Positions 1 to 14,465 of a stretch of DNA of 64,000 nt are shown here, one piece after another. The notes beneath the pieces were generated by a model that was not told where the DNA came from, ran no database searches, and saw only the letters and a list, made by a program, of their open reading frames with translations. Position numbers and translations under genes: made by a program. Positions within the stretch are counted from its first letter, which is position 1. The number at the start of each line of letters is the position of its first letter. The stretch lies in contig CACBIM010000008.1 of assembly GCA_902539295.1 (NCBI GenBank), forward strand, positions 24,822 through 88,821, in the 5' to 3' direction. The stretch comes from an uncultured SAR116 cluster alpha proteobacterium (GTDB lineage Bacteria > Pseudomonadota > Alphaproteobacteria > Puniceispirillales > GCA-002684695).

Positions 1-2
1 CA

Positions 3-692
3 TATAAAGTTGAAACAGATGTTAATTTTAGAGATACTGTTGTAACACTTTTAATTGATAACTCTGGCTCCATGAGAGGCAGACCTATAACAATAGCCGC
101 ACTTTCAGCAGATATTTTATCAAGAACATTAGAAAGATGTGCAGTAAAAGTTGAGGTACTAGGTTTTACTACTAAAGCATGGAAAGGTGGCCAAACAAGA
201 GAAAAATGGCAACAAGAAGGAAGAGCAAATAATCCAGGAAGATTAAACGACTTAAGGCACATTATTTATAAGGCTGCTGAAGAGCCATGGAGACGCGCCA
301 GAAATAATCTTGGGCTAATGCTTAGGGAAGGAATATTGAAAGAAAACATAGACGGTGAGGCTCTTGACTGGGCTCATAAAAGACTCTTATCTCGTTATGA
401 AGAACGAAGAATATTAATGGTCATTTCTGATGGAGCGCCAGTCGATGATTCAACTTTATCAGCTAATTCTGGCAATTATCTGGAATCTCATTTGAGAAAT
501 GTAATCAATTATATTGAAAACAAATCACCAGTTGAGTTATTAGCCATTGGTATCGGGCATGATGTCACAAGATATTATTCAAAAGCAGTTACTTTAACCG
601 ATGCAGAACAACTTGGAGGAGCAGTAACAGAACAACTAGCTAATTTATTTGAGGAAAAAAGACCACAAAAATTATACAAAAATGCATCTTAA
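3..692 (+). CDS. cobT: Cobaltochelatase CobT subunit, C-terminal VWA region (5' truncated by window)
   Basis: Frame open from window start; [16 protein letters not shown]-like motif, [25 protein letters not shown] motif typical of CobT C-terminus. Confidence 0.85.
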   Translation, partial: YKVETDVNFRDTVVTLLIDNSGSMRGRPITIAALSADILSRTLERCAVKVEVLGFTTKAWKGGQTREKWQQEGRANNPGRLNDLRHIIYKAAEEPWRRARNNLGLMLREGILKENIDGEALDWAHKRLLSRYEERRILMVISDGAPVDDSTLSANSGNYLESHLRNVINYIENKSPVELLAIGIGHDVTRYYSKAVTLTDAEQLGGAVTEQLANLFEEKRPQKLYKNAS

Positions 693-696
693 AAAA

Positions 697-981
697 TTAT
701 TTGTTTTTAGCTTGCACTAACTGAAGTTTTAACTTTTGTGCTTTTTCAGTAAGATGTGAATTGCTACTATTTAAAAGGAATTCATCCAATCCACCCTTTT
801 TCTCAACTGTTCTTATCGTTGAAGCTGCAACTCTAAATTGAAGCGTTTTACCTAAAATAGAACTATGCATTGAACTTTTTTGAAGATTTGGTAAAAACCT
901 TCTTTTAGTTCTATTATTGGCTTTACTGACATTATTACCTGTCATAACCTTTTTGCCTGATAATTCACATACTCTTGACAT
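697..981 (-). CDS. rpmB: 50S ribosomal protein L28
   Basis: MSRVCELSGKKVMTGNNVSKANNRTKRRFLPNLQ is the L28 signature; start set at MSRV rather than the upstream ORF start. Confidence 0.95.
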   Translation of the reverse strand: MSRVCELSGKKVMTGNNVSKANNRTKRRFLPNLQKSSMHSSILGKTLQFRVAASTIRTVEKKGGLDEFLLNSSNSHLTEKAQKLKLQLVQAKNK

Positions 982-1070
982 CTTAATCTCCAAATAATTG
1001 TGCTTGTATAAGCTAGGTTATGTTAATCGTCAAGTATGTATAGAATATTTATTCTTTTAATATTAAGCGA

Positions 1071-2138
1071 TCATAATATTGAATTTAATTTTATAGCTTC
1101 TTTGTAATTAAGTGCCCCTACAGCTTCTAAAATGGATTTAAACCCATCTCTTTTTAAGTATTGATCAATTTCATTTGTAATTACTTTTACTATATTGGGC
1201 CCTTGATATAGTAACCCTGTATAAAGCTGGACCAAACTAGCTCCAACTAGAATTTTTGTATAAGCTTGTCTTGCATTTTCAATGCCGCCAACACCCACAA
1301 GCCCTATTTTACCCTTTGAGTGATTATTTATATAATCCAATAGTTTTGTTGATTTTTCAAAAATTGGTTGTCCTGATAACCCGCCTGAAACTAATTTGCT
1401 CTTTCTAAGAAAATCAGAGGGCAACTCTATTGACGTATTAGAAACTATTATTGCATCTATTTTCTTTGCTAGAGCAACTTCAATAATTTTGTCGATTTGA
1501 GAATATTTTTCGTCAGGTGAAATTTTTAAAAAAATTGGTGTATATTTGCTATTTTGGTTCATACCTTCCTTAGTTGCTTCTATTACTTCTAAGAGCAAAT
1601 CTTTATCATGAAATTTCCTAAGATATGGGGTATTTGGACTGGAAATATTTATTGCTAAATAATCACAATAATTTGACAAATTACTCGAGGTCACTTTAAA
1701 ATCTTCGATTGGATTTTTTGATTCTTTATTTGGACCAATATTTACTCCTAAAACTCCATCTCTTCTTTTACAATCAATAAGTCTCTTTTTAACAATTTCC
1801 ATTCCGTCATTATTAAAACCATAGCTATTTATTACAGCTCTATCTTTATATAATCTAAACACTCTTGGCTTATTATTACCTTCTTGAGGAAATGGAGTAA
1901 CAGTCCCCACTTCAACAGATGAGAACCCCAATTGAAAAATACCTTGAAAACATTGACCTGATTTATCAAAACCTGCGGCCAGGCCTACAGGATTTTTGAA
2001 TTTTAAATTAGCTATTCTTGTATATAAATTTTTGGTCCTATAGCTTATAAAATAATTTCTAGAGAGCATAGATACTGCTAATTTATGTGCAGTTTCTGGA
2101 TCAAAAAAATTTAAAAAGTATTTGATTAAATTATTCAT
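1071..2138 (-). CDS. pyrD: Dihydroorotate dehydrogenase (quinone)
   Basis: NPVGLAAGFDKSG, SSPNTPYLR, GVGGIENARQAYTKILVGASLVQLYTGL motifs. Confidence 0.95.
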   Translation of the reverse strand: MNNLIKYFLNFFDPETAHKLAVSMLSRNYFISYRTKNLYTRIANLKFKNPVGLAAGFDKSGQCFQGIFQLGFSSVEVGTVTPFPQEGNNKPRVFRLYKDRAVINSYGFNNDGMEIVKKRLIDCKRRDGVLGVNIGPNKESKNPIEDFKVTSSNLSNYCDYLAINISSPNTPYLRKFHDKDLLLEVIEATKEGMNQNSKYTPIFLKISPDEKYSQIDKIIEVALAKKIDAIIVSNTSIELPSDFLRKSKLVSGGLSGQPIFEKSTKLLDYINNHSKGKIGLVGVGGIENARQAYTKILVGASLVQLYTGLLYQGPNIVKVITNEIDQYLKRDGFKSILEAVGALNYKEAIKLNSIL

Positions 2139-2212
2139 TGGGAAAGCCTTGCCAAATTTATCTTATAATGGCAAGTCTTAGTATTATATATTATAGAAAG
2201 TGTTAAAAGACT

Positions 2213-3052
2213 ATGGATGCTATAACTTGGATTAATGGTAATTGGATAGAAGGCAATCCTCCAATTTTAGGACCAATGACTCAATCAACTTGGCTTGGTT
2301 CACTCGTGTTTGATGGCGCGAGAAGAATTAATGGAAAATATCCAGATTTAGATTTACATTGCGACAGGTTAATTAAAAGCTCAGAAAGAATGGGCCTTAA
2401 ATCTCCTAAATCTGCTAGTGAAATATTAAATATATGCATAGAAGGATGTTTAAGATTTGATAGTAGCAAAGATTTATACATTAAGCCTTTGATTTGGGCG
2501 GAAGATGGAATAGGAATTATTGCACCAGATCCGGAAAGTACAAAGCTAGCTGTGTGTATTTTTCCTGCACCTTTACCTGAAGGAGGAATGTCTGCATGCC
2601 TCTCAAGTTACATAAGACCTATGGAAAATGCAGCGCCGACAGATTCAAAAGCAGCAGCGCTATACGCAAACACAGGTCGAGCAGTAAGAGAAGCAAAGGC
2701 AAAGGGATATGATAACTGTGTAATTTGTGATCATGAGGGATATGTTGCGGAATTTACAGTTGCTAATTTGTTTAAAGTAAAAAATAAAATTGTTTACACT
2801 CCCAAACCAACTGGTACCTTTTTAGTTGGTATTACAAGAAATCGAGTTATAAACCTTTTAGTAGAGTTAGGCATTGAAGTTATTGAAAGTAAGATTAAAC
2901 CTGAAGAACTTCTGGAAGCAGATGAAATTTTTTGTTCTGGAAATTATGTTAAATTAAGAAAAATTGTTAAGTACGAAAATAAAAACTTTAAGAATACACC
3001 AATATTTGATTTGGCTTATAAAGCTTATTGGGATTGGATGAAAACTATTTAA
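2213..3052 (+). CDS. ilvE: Branched-chain amino acid aminotransferase
   Basis: PLP class IV fold motifs: GSLVFDGARRINGKYPDLDLHCDRL, FTVANLFKVKN. Confidence 0.85.
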   Translation: MDAITWINGNWIEGNPPILGPMTQSTWLGSLVFDGARRINGKYPDLDLHCDRLIKSSERMGLKSPKSASEILNICIEGCLRFDSSKDLYIKPLIWAEDGIGIIAPDPESTKLAVCIFPAPLPEGGMSACLSSYIRPMENAAPTDSKAAALYANTGRAVREAKAKGYDNCVICDHEGYVAEFTVANLFKVKNKIVYTPKPTGTFLVGITRNRVINLLVELGIEVIESKIKPEELLEADEIFCSGNYVKLRKIVKYENKNFKNTPIFDLAYKAYWDWMKTI

Positions 3053-4652
3053 GCTTTCCTAAAAGAGCATCATCAATTAAACTTTTAGTTTCTTCTATCC
3101 CATAAAGTGAGATAAAAGAACCCATTCTAGGACCTTCACTCTGACCGAGTAATATTTCATATAAGCTTTTAAACCAATCTCTGAGATTTTCAAAATTATT
3201 TTCTTTTCCTATTGAAAAAACTAGTTTTTGTATTTCCTCAGATGATGAAGATTTTTCTAATTTTGTTAAACCGGTAGACAATTCTTTTAATGCTTTTGTC
3301 TCATTATCATCCGGCAGACGATATTTCTTATTTGGTTTAATCATATCATTAAAATATACAACTGATAGATTAACCATATTTTCTAGAAATTTATTTTTCT
3401 TTGATTTGGCTCCAGGTGCGTATTTTTCAATAAAGCCCCAAATAATCTCTGGATCTTCTGCGTGGCATACAGAAGCAAGGTTTAGTAAAAGAGAAAAAGG
3501 GATAGTTATATTTTCTTTTGGAATTTCACTAGGTTGAATATTGTGAACATATAGAGAAGGATTGTTTAAACGCTCTTCATCAGATTGAGAAATAAAATTC
3601 TTAATTTGAGTTAAATATTCATCAACTGATTTAGGAATTACATCAAAGTACAGTCTTTTTGCTCTTTTTGGGTGCCCATACATAAAATAAGAAAGTGATT
3701 CTTGGGGTCCATAACTTAACCACTCTTCAATAGTTAATCCGTTTCCTTTTGACTTAGAAATTTTTTCACCGTTTTGATCTAAAAATAACTCATAATTGAA
3801 GCCCTCGGGGGGTCTTGAACCAATTTGTTTATTAATTTTACTAGATAGAGAAACAGAATCTATTAAATCCTTACCAGCCATCTCATAGTCAACTCCAAGT
3901 GCATCCCAGCGCATTGCCCAATCACATTTCCACTGTAATTTGCATTTTCCACCTGTAACAGAAATTGTAACTTTCTGATTATCAGCTGGATCAGTGTATG
4001 TAATTGTCCCATTTTTTTTATTTATTTCATTTATGGAAACTTCAAGCACTTTTCCAGTTTTCTGACAAATAGGCAAAAAAGGTGAATAAGTTTTCCTTCT
4101 TTCTTCTCCGAGTGTAGGAAGTATTATTTGCTTTATTTTCTCATAATTGTCTAAAACCTTAATTAAAGTTTTGTCAAATAAGCCGCTTTTATAGCAATCA
4201 GTTGCGCTATAAAATTCGTATTCAAAATCAAAACTATCTAAAAATGATTTAAGTCTTGAATTATTATGCTCTCCAAATGATGGATGAGTCTGAAAGGGGT
4301 CTGGAACTTTAGTAAGTGGGTGACCAATGTAATTAGACATACTTTCCTGGTTAGGAATATTTGAAGGAACTTTGCGTAAACCATCCATATCATCTGAAAA
4401 GCAAATTAATTTTGAAGACCTGCCTGTTAATAAGGTAAAAGCCTTTCTGACAAGATTGGTTCTGAAAACCTCACAAAAAGTTCCTATATGCGGAAGCCCT
4501 GAAGGGCCATAACCAGTCTCAAAGACTACTAACTTATCCTCAGGAAGGTATTTTAGCCTATTAATTATTTTTTTAGCTTCTTGGAAAGGCCAAGTGTTAC
4601 ACTTTTCAAGAGCTAGCTTGCTAAAATCATCTATTTTTAAGTTTGTTGTCAT
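3045..4652 (-). CDS. lysK: Lysyl-tRNA synthetase, class I (LysK type)
   Basis: GYGPSGLPHIGTFCEV (HIGH) and KISKSKGN (KMSKS) motifs; class I LysRS architecture. Confidence 0.9.
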   Translation of the reverse strand: MTTNLKIDDFSKLALEKCNTWPFQEAKKIINRLKYLPEDKLVVFETGYGPSGLPHIGTFCEVFRTNLVRKAFTLLTGRSSKLICFSDDMDGLRKVPSNIPNQESMSNYIGHPLTKVPDPFQTHPSFGEHNNSRLKSFLDSFDFEYEFYSATDCYKSGLFDKTLIKVLDNYEKIKQIILPTLGEERRKTYSPFLPICQKTGKVLEVSINEINKKNGTITYTDPADNQKVTISVTGGKCKLQWKCDWAMRWDALGVDYEMAGKDLIDSVSLSSKINKQIGSRPPEGFNYELFLDQNGEKISKSKGNGLTIEEWLSYGPQESLSYFMYGHPKRAKRLYFDVIPKSVDEYLTQIKNFISQSDEERLNNPSLYVHNIQPSEIPKENITIPFSLLLNLASVCHAEDPEIIWGFIEKYAPGAKSKKNKFLENMVNLSVVYFNDMIKPNKKYRLPDDNETKALKELSTGLTKLEKSSSSEEIQKLVFSIGKENNFENLRDWFKSLYEILLGQSEGPRMGSFISLYGIEETKSLIDDALLGKLK

Positions 4653-4712
4653 TGAACTTGTTATGTTTTCAATTTGTATATATTTTTTTATAAAGAATTA
4701 AAATCTTTAAAT

Positions 4713-4737
4713 AAAAAAGGCCGGCAAAAAGCCGGCC
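4713..4737 (-). terminator. Rho-independent terminator of groESL operon
   Basis: Perfect 7-bp stem ggccggc-aaaaa-gccggcc with A6 on the + strand (U-tract on -), 21 bp after groEL stop. Confidence 0.85.
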
Positions 4738-4757
4738 CAAAATATTATTTTAGTTGG

Positions 4758-6479
<1,722 letters not shown>

Positions 6480-6764
6480 TTAAAGTACGCCCATTATGTC
6501 AGATTCTTTCATTATTAAGTAATCTTCATTATCGATTTTTACTTCAGTTCCTGACCATTTACCAAAAAGAACAGTGTCACCTGCTTTGACATCCAGTGGC
6601 ATAATCTTTCCACTATCATCACGAGCACCATTTCCTACTGCAATAATTTTTCCTTGCATTGGTTTTTCTTGTGCACTGTCTGGAATTATAATTCCGCTTG
6701 CAGTTTTTTCTTCACCATCAAGGCGCTTGACTACAACACGGTCATGGAGTGGCCTAAATTTCAT
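6480..6764 (-). CDS. groS: Co-chaperonin GroES
   Basis: [44 protein letters not shown]. Confidence 0.99.
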   Translation of the reverse strand: MKFRPLHDRVVVKRLDGEEKTASGIIIPDSAQEKPMQGKIIAVGNGARDDSGKIMPLDVKAGDTVLFGKWSGTEVKIDNEDYLIMKESDIMGVL

Positions 6765-6799
6765 AGTTATCTCCTCATATCCTTTTAAAAATTAAGTTA

Positions 6800-6826
6800 T
6801 TAGCACTCTCACATTGAGAGTGCTAA
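6800..6826 (-). promoter_or_regulatory. CIRCE operator (HrcA binding site) upstream of groES
   Basis: TTAGCACTC-tcacattga-GAGTGCTAA: perfect 9-9-9 CIRCE, 36 bp upstream of the groES start. Confidence 0.97.
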
Positions 6827-6883
6827 GGACAAATAGCTACTAATTAAATTTATTTCAAGACCTAAATTAAAAAAAATTTTTTT

Positions 6884-9000
<2,117 letters not shown>

Positions 9001-9049
9001 AATAAATTTTTAATTAAAAAATATTGAATTACAACGACTTGTCTTAATA

Positions 9050-10813
9050 TTATTTGATAATTTTATTTTTCTTAATATTCAATTCTTTTAATTGATCATC
9101 TGATATTTCAGAAGGTGCCCCCATCATTAGATCTTCTGCTTTACCATTCATAGGGAATAAAATGACTTCTCGAATGTTAGGCTCATTAGCAATAAGCATG
9201 ACTATTCGGTCAATACCAGGAGCAAAACCTCCATGAGGGGGGGCACCAAATTTAAAAGCACTAATCATACCTGAAAAATTAGCATCGACTGTTTCCTTAG
9301 AATAACCTGCTATTTCAAACGCTTTATACATTACTTCTGGTAAATGATTTCTTATAGCACCAGACGAGAGCTCTACACCATTGCATACTAAATCATACTG
9401 CCAAGCTTTGATATCTAATGGATTTAGATTATTGAGTGCTTCTAAGCCGCCTTGGGGCATAGAAAATGGGTTATGTGAAAATTCAATTTTACCTTTTTCA
9501 TCTAACTCATACATAGGAAAATCAATTATCCAACAAAATTTATAACCATCAGTTTCAGAAATTCCTTGATCTATACCAATTTTTACTCTTGCTTTTCCAG
9601 CTAAATCAGCCGCATCCTTTTCATTTGAACAAGAAAAAAATGCAGCATCACCATCTTGAAGCCCTAACCTGTTTTTTATTTCGTCACATTTTTCTTTTCC
9701 AAGCGCTCCTGCAACTGGCCCTTTAGCCTCGCCGTCACTATAGATTATATACCCCATTCCCGGAGCACCCTCTCCTTGAGCCCAACTATTCATTCTATCA
9801 GCGACAGACCTGCTCCCACATTTTGGTCCTGGAACAGCTCTTACAACAGCATTTTTACTAGCAATTAAATTTGCAAATAGTGAAAAGCCACTTCCATCAA
9901 AAACATCTGTAACATCTACAATCTTTATTGGATTTCTTAGATCTGGTTTATCAGTTCCATAGAGCAACATGGCTTCAGCATAAGTCAATCTTTTGAAAGG
10001 TTTTTCTAGTTTAGCATTCGTAAACTCTTCAAAAACTCCCCCTATAACTGGCTCAACAGCATTAAAAACGTCCTCTTGCTCAACAAAACTCATTTCAAGA
10101 TCTAATTGATAAAATTCTCCAGGACTTCTGTCAGCTCTACTATCTTCATCTCGAAAACAAGGCGCAATTTGAAAATATTTGTCAAAACCTGAAACCATTA
10201 TTAATTGCTTAAATTGCTGTGGGGCTTGCGGAAGAGCATAAAACTTTCCAGGATGAAGCCTTGCTGGAACCAAAAAATCTCTTGCACCTTCTGGACTTGA
10301 AGCTGTCAATATAGGCGTTTGAAATTCCATAAATCCTTGATCAATCATTCTCCTTCTTATTGATTGAATCACTGAAGACCTTAGAATTATATTATTATGT
10401 AGGCGATTTCTTCTTAAGTCTAAATATCTGTAACGAAGTCTTATTTCTTCTCCTGCATCATCATCTGAGTTCACTTGTAAAGGAAGTGTTTCAGCTGTTG
10501 ATAAAATTTCCAAATCATTGATTTTAATCTCAATTTCACCAGTTGGTATTTTAGAGTTGATGGTATCATCTGACCTTTTCACTAACTCACCGTTTACTTT
10601 AATAACAGACTCAACTTTTAATGGCTCAACAAGTTTAAATACTTCTGACTCCATATCAGTTACACATTGGGTTATTCCAAAATGATCTCTTACATCAATG
10701 AATAGCAAACCTCCATGATCTCTTTTGCGATGAACCCAGCCAGAGATTTTTACAATTTCACCTACGTTACTTGCTCTTAATTCTGAGCAATTATGAGACC
10801 TGTAATGATTCAT
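9050..10813 (-). CDS. aspS: Aspartyl-tRNA synthetase (probably the non-discriminating bacterial type)
   Basis: [40 protein letters not shown]; class II motifs; GIDRIVM. Confidence 0.95.
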   Translation of the reverse strand: MNHYRSHNCSELRASNVGEIVKISGWVHRKRDHGGLLFIDVRDHFGITQCVTDMESEVFKLVEPLKVESVIKVNGELVKRSDDTINSKIPTGEIEIKINDLEILSTAETLPLQVNSDDDAGEEIRLRYRYLDLRRNRLHNNIILRSSVIQSIRRRMIDQGFMEFQTPILTASSPEGARDFLVPARLHPGKFYALPQAPQQFKQLIMVSGFDKYFQIAPCFRDEDSRADRSPGEFYQLDLEMSFVEQEDVFNAVEPVIGGVFEEFTNAKLEKPFKRLTYAEAMLLYGTDKPDLRNPIKIVDVTDVFDGSGFSLFANLIASKNAVVRAVPGPKCGSRSVADRMNSWAQGEGAPGMGYIIYSDGEAKGPVAGALGKEKCDEIKNRLGLQDGDAAFFSCSNEKDAADLAGKARVKIGIDQGISETDGYKFCWIIDFPMYELDEKGKIEFSHNPFSMPQGGLEALNNLNPLDIKAWQYDLVCNGVELSSGAIRNHLPEVMYKAFEIAGYSKETVDANFSGMISAFKFGAPPHGGFAPGIDRIVMLIANEPNIREVILFPMNGKAEDLMMGAPSEISDDQLKELNIKKNKIIK

Positions 10814-10821
10814 TTGTATTC

Positions 10822-11034
10822 CTAATTTTTATTAATTTTTTTTATGCTTCTTCTGTTAACTCTTCTTTTGAGACCTTGTCTTTCCCTAAGTATAGGTAAT
10901 AAAGATAATCTTTCATCATTATTCATATAAGGCCAAAGAGCAATTTCATTTTCAGTTCTAAAACATCCTTCACAAAATCCAGTTGATTTGTTTAATTTAC
11001 AAATACTAACACAAGGTGATGGTAGATTTTTCAT
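10822..11034 (-). CDS. DUF1289 domain protein
   Basis: [29 protein letters not shown], Cys-rich DUF1289 signature. Confidence 0.85.
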   Translation of the reverse strand: MKNLPSPCVSICKLNKSTGFCEGCFRTENEIALWPYMNNDERLSLLPILRERQGLKRRVNRRSIKKINKN

Positions 11035-11133
11035 TTAGGCTCATAATTAATTATTTTTTCAGTTACTATCAAGATAAATTTTAAATTATAATCTTAAATT
11101 AAAGGTTAATTTAATCAATTTGGAGATTTCAAA

Positions 11134-11985
11134 TTGGAGACACAAAATGCTCTAGTCATAGGAATTGGTTATGTTGGAATAAGACTAGTAGAAAAAATTA
11201 ATAGTCTTGGCATAAAAGTGTTTGGATTAAGTAGGAATGAAAAAAGTCTAGAAAAATTAGAAAAATATGATGCTCACAAAATTTATTGGGATGAAAAAAG
11301 TTTATTAAATTTTAGTTTAGTAGATAATAAGATAAATTTCGTTCTTTCTACAGTTCCACCTAACAGCATAGGAAATGATCCTGTATTAAACATATTTAAT
11401 AAAAAATTATCACAATACAAAGGATGGCTCGGATATATATCTTCTACATCTGTATATGGAGGTGAAAATAATCAAATAATTGATGAAAGTTCAGAATGTT
11501 TGCCACAAACTAGCAGGGGAATTACAAGGCTTAAAGTTGAGAAAGCATGGCTTAACTTTGGTTCAGAAATTTTTAGAGTTGCTGGAATATATGGTGATAA
11601 AAGATCACCTTTTGAGAAATTACCAGATAAAAAAACTTATTTAGTTGATAAAGAAAATCATGTTTTTAACAGAATTCACATTGAAGATTTAGTTGAAATC
11701 ATTATCAAGTCCTATACAAATCCTAGGCCGCAAAGAATTATAAATATATCAGATGGCAATCCTTGCAACCAAATTGAATTCTACAGAGAGGCTTGTAGAA
11801 TATCTAACTCTAAAATGCCAAAAATTTATAAAATAAATGAAATTAAAATGTCAGATAAGCAAAAAAGTTTTTGGCTATCATCTAAACACATAGTTTCTTC
11901 AATTCTCAAAAATGAATTCAATTATAAGTTTATTCATCCAAATTATAAGTCAGGCTTGAAAGCGATTTGGAAAATGAAAAATTAA
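11134..11985 (+). CDS. NAD-dependent epimerase/dehydratase (YeeZ-like SDR), TTG start
   Basis: NALVIGIGYVGIRLVEKI Rossmann motif; SSTSVYGG; RVAGIYG. Confidence 0.7.
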   Translation: METQNALVIGIGYVGIRLVEKINSLGIKVFGLSRNEKSLEKLEKYDAHKIYWDEKSLLNFSLVDNKINFVLSTVPPNSIGNDPVLNIFNKKLSQYKGWLGYISSTSVYGGENNQIIDESSECLPQTSRGITRLKVEKAWLNFGSEIFRVAGIYGDKRSPFEKLPDKKTYLVDKENHVFNRIHIEDLVEIIIKSYTNPRPQRIINISDGNPCNQIEFYREACRISNSKMPKIYKINEIKMSDKQKSFWLSSKHIVSSILKNEFNYKFIHPNYKSGLKAIWKMKN

Positions 11986-12791
11986 ATTTTTGATGAAATA
12001 AATTTGTAAAAACTTTCTTCTTTTTTACTGTTCATAAATTTATTATTCCAAATAATTTTATTCTGTAATACTCGAATAATTTGGATATTAGTATAACTAT
12101 TTTCTACTTTAAGTTCTTTAAAATAATAATGCCGCCAATATTTATAAGAATTGTCAACTAGTTTACTGAAATCCTTTTGGGATGTTTTACTCTTTTCATT
12201 GAGCCAAATTTGATATTTGGAATGTGAAGGAATTTTTGATCTGTAAGGGATTTTTTTTAGTAAATTTATGCAATGAATTACATCTTGCGATGCACCATTT
12301 GGGAATGGTCCTGCAAGTTTTTTTAACACTAGAGGATGAAAACTACCGGGAAGAAGACCAAAATGTTTTATTTCAAAATTATAACCTGGGTCTAATGTAA
12401 AAAGATGATTTCCATTTTGATTTAAAATTTCTGTTTTAGTGATAGCCATCCCATATCTCATGGCAATAGGTTTAAGTTCACACAAGTAATTTGAAGACCA
12501 GGTGTCATCAGCATCTAGAAATCCTATTATTTTGCCACGAGCAATTTTGATGCCACGATTTCTTGCTTCACCCGCACCAGTTCTTAATTTTCCCGAAGGA
12601 TTTAAGATGCGAATGTTTTTATTTAATAACTTAAAATGATCATATTTAGAGTTGTCATCTACTGATAATATGATTTCTATTTTATCTTGGTCATAAAGCT
12701 GATTATTTATTGAAGAAATAGCACGCTCTAAGGTAGAATGGGCTTTATAAACAGGTATTATTACTGATATTTCAGGAGTAATTATTTTCAT
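11982..12791 (-). CDS. Glycosyltransferase family 2
   Basis: ISVIIPVYKAHSTLERAISSINNQ; GAGEARNRGIKIARGKIIGFLDADD. Confidence 0.85.
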   Translation of the reverse strand: MKIITPEISVIIPVYKAHSTLERAISSINNQLYDQDKIEIILSVDDNSKYDHFKLLNKNIRILNPSGKLRTGAGEARNRGIKIARGKIIGFLDADDTWSSNYLCELKPIAMRYGMAITKTEILNQNGNHLFTLDPGYNFEIKHFGLLPGSFHPLVLKKLAGPFPNGASQDVIHCINLLKKIPYRSKIPSHSKYQIWLNEKSKTSQKDFSKLVDNSYKYWRHYYFKELKVENSYTNIQIIRVLQNKIIWNNKFMNSKKEESFYKFISSKI

Positions 12792-12864
12792 TAAATGCTA
12801 TAAGAGTTTTATTAACTAACTTAATAAAAAAATATAAATTAAGTTATAATATTTGGAAGTTAAA

Positions 12865-14442
12865 ATGAATACTTTTTCGCCTGATTATAATGAGAATAAA
12901 ATAAATAATATTTTGTTATCCTTATCTAAAGAGATATCATCATTTAGTAATTTAAAAAATCCTTCAATCAGCCTAAAAAAAAGAAGAGAGTTTTTTACTA
13001 AAGAGTTAGAGGACCTAACTTTTGATGCCTCTAGGCATAATATTTCCATTAAAACAATTGAACTATCAAAAAAGTTACTTCAGGAAATGAAAACAAATCA
13101 GTTCCTTGAAGCTATGTGGAGCGGGAAAGTTGTAAATATCACGGAAAACAGACAAGCGTTACATCCAGCGCTGAGAGGCTCAAGAGATAGTTTTTTTCCT
13201 AAAGATATTATGAATGAAGTTTCAAAACAAAAAAAACAAATGCTTAAAATTGCTGAAGGTGTAAGAAATGGTAATATTAAAAGTCATAGTGGTAAAAAGT
13301 ATACATCTGTTTTAGCTATAGGAATTGGGGGCTCTGACCTTGGTCCAAGAATGTCAGTCAAAGCATTAACCCCTTTTAAAAGTAACATTGATGTGAGATT
13401 TGTATCAAATATTGATCCAAGCGAATTAATTAATGTAACTGCTGACTTAGATCCCTCAAAAACTCTTATTATTGTCTCATCAAAAACATTTACTACTATA
13501 GAAACATTAACCAACGCAAAAGCTGCTTTTAACTGGTTGGCAAAAAATATTGGTGAAATTGGAGCAAAAAATCAACAATATGCAATTACTTCAAATTTTA
13601 ATAATGCAAAAATATTTGGATTTGACACCACCAAGATACTTCTTTTTTCAGAGTGGGTAGGAGGACGAACTTCAATCTGGTCAAGTGTTGGTCTTCCTCT
13701 AGCGATATCTATAGGAGAAAAACTTTTTAAAGAATTTCTTTTAGGTGGGTATTCTGTGGACAAGCATATGAAAAACGAAATGACTAATTCAATACCTTCT
13801 CTAATGGCAGTTTTAGGATACATCCATAGAAATCAACTTGGGGCAGGCAGCCATTGCATTATACCTTATGACGCTAACCTTTTATATTTTCCTTCATATT
13901 TACAACAACTTGAAATGGAATCGAATGGTAAAAGTGTTTCTATCAAGGGTGATTGCATAAAATCTTCATCAGTCCCAGTTGTTTGGGGTTTGGTTGGAAC
14001 AGATGCCCAGCATTCATTTTTTCAGATGTTGCATCAAGGCACTGATAAAATTCCCTTGGATATTTTAGTTGCAAGAGAGAGTGCTTATGCTGACAAAAAT
14101 AAAGATATAATTGAAAGACACCGAATGTTAGTTGCTAATGCTCTCGGACAAGTAGAGGCTCTTCACAAGGGAAGTAAAAATATATCTAAACATAAAAACT
14201 TTGATGGCGGCAGATCAATTTCTTTGATTTCTTATAATAAGCTAACTCCTTATACACTTGGCTCTTTAATAGCTATTTATGAATATAAAGTGATTGTTCA
14301 ATCAACTTTATGGAGAGTAAATCCATTTGATCAGTTCGGTGTTGAATTAGGAAAAAAATACGCTAATAATTTGATAGAAGGCAATGAAACAATTTTTACA
14401 AACGAACCAAATAAGTTAGAAAATTTTTTAAATTTAAAATAG
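12865..14442 (+). CDS. pgi: Glucose-6-phosphate isomerase
   Basis: IGIGGSDLGPRMSVKAL, SSKTFTTIETLTNA, GGRTSIWSSVGLP, HQGTDKIPLD. Confidence 0.97.
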   Translation: MNTFSPDYNENKINNILLSLSKEISSFSNLKNPSISLKKRREFFTKELEDLTFDASRHNISIKTIELSKKLLQEMKTNQFLEAMWSGKVVNITENRQALHPALRGSRDSFFPKDIMNEVSKQKKQMLKIAEGVRNGNIKSHSGKKYTSVLAIGIGGSDLGPRMSVKALTPFKSNIDVRFVSNIDPSELINVTADLDPSKTLIIVSSKTFTTIETLTNAKAAFNWLAKNIGEIGAKNQQYAITSNFNNAKIFGFDTTKILLFSEWVGGRTSIWSSVGLPLAISIGEKLFKEFLLGGYSVDKHMKNEMTNSIPSLMAVLGYIHRNQLGAGSHCIIPYDANLLYFPSYLQQLEMESNGKSVSIKGDCIKSSSVPVVWGLVGTDAQHSFFQMLHQGTDKIPLDILVARESAYADKNKDIIERHRMLVANALGQVEALHKGSKNISKHKNFDGGRSISLISYNKLTPYTLGSLIAIYEYKVIVQSTLWRVNPFDQFGVELGKKYANNLIEGNETIFTNEPNKLENFLNLK

Positions 14443-14465
14443 CTATATTTTAAACTGAGGTACAT

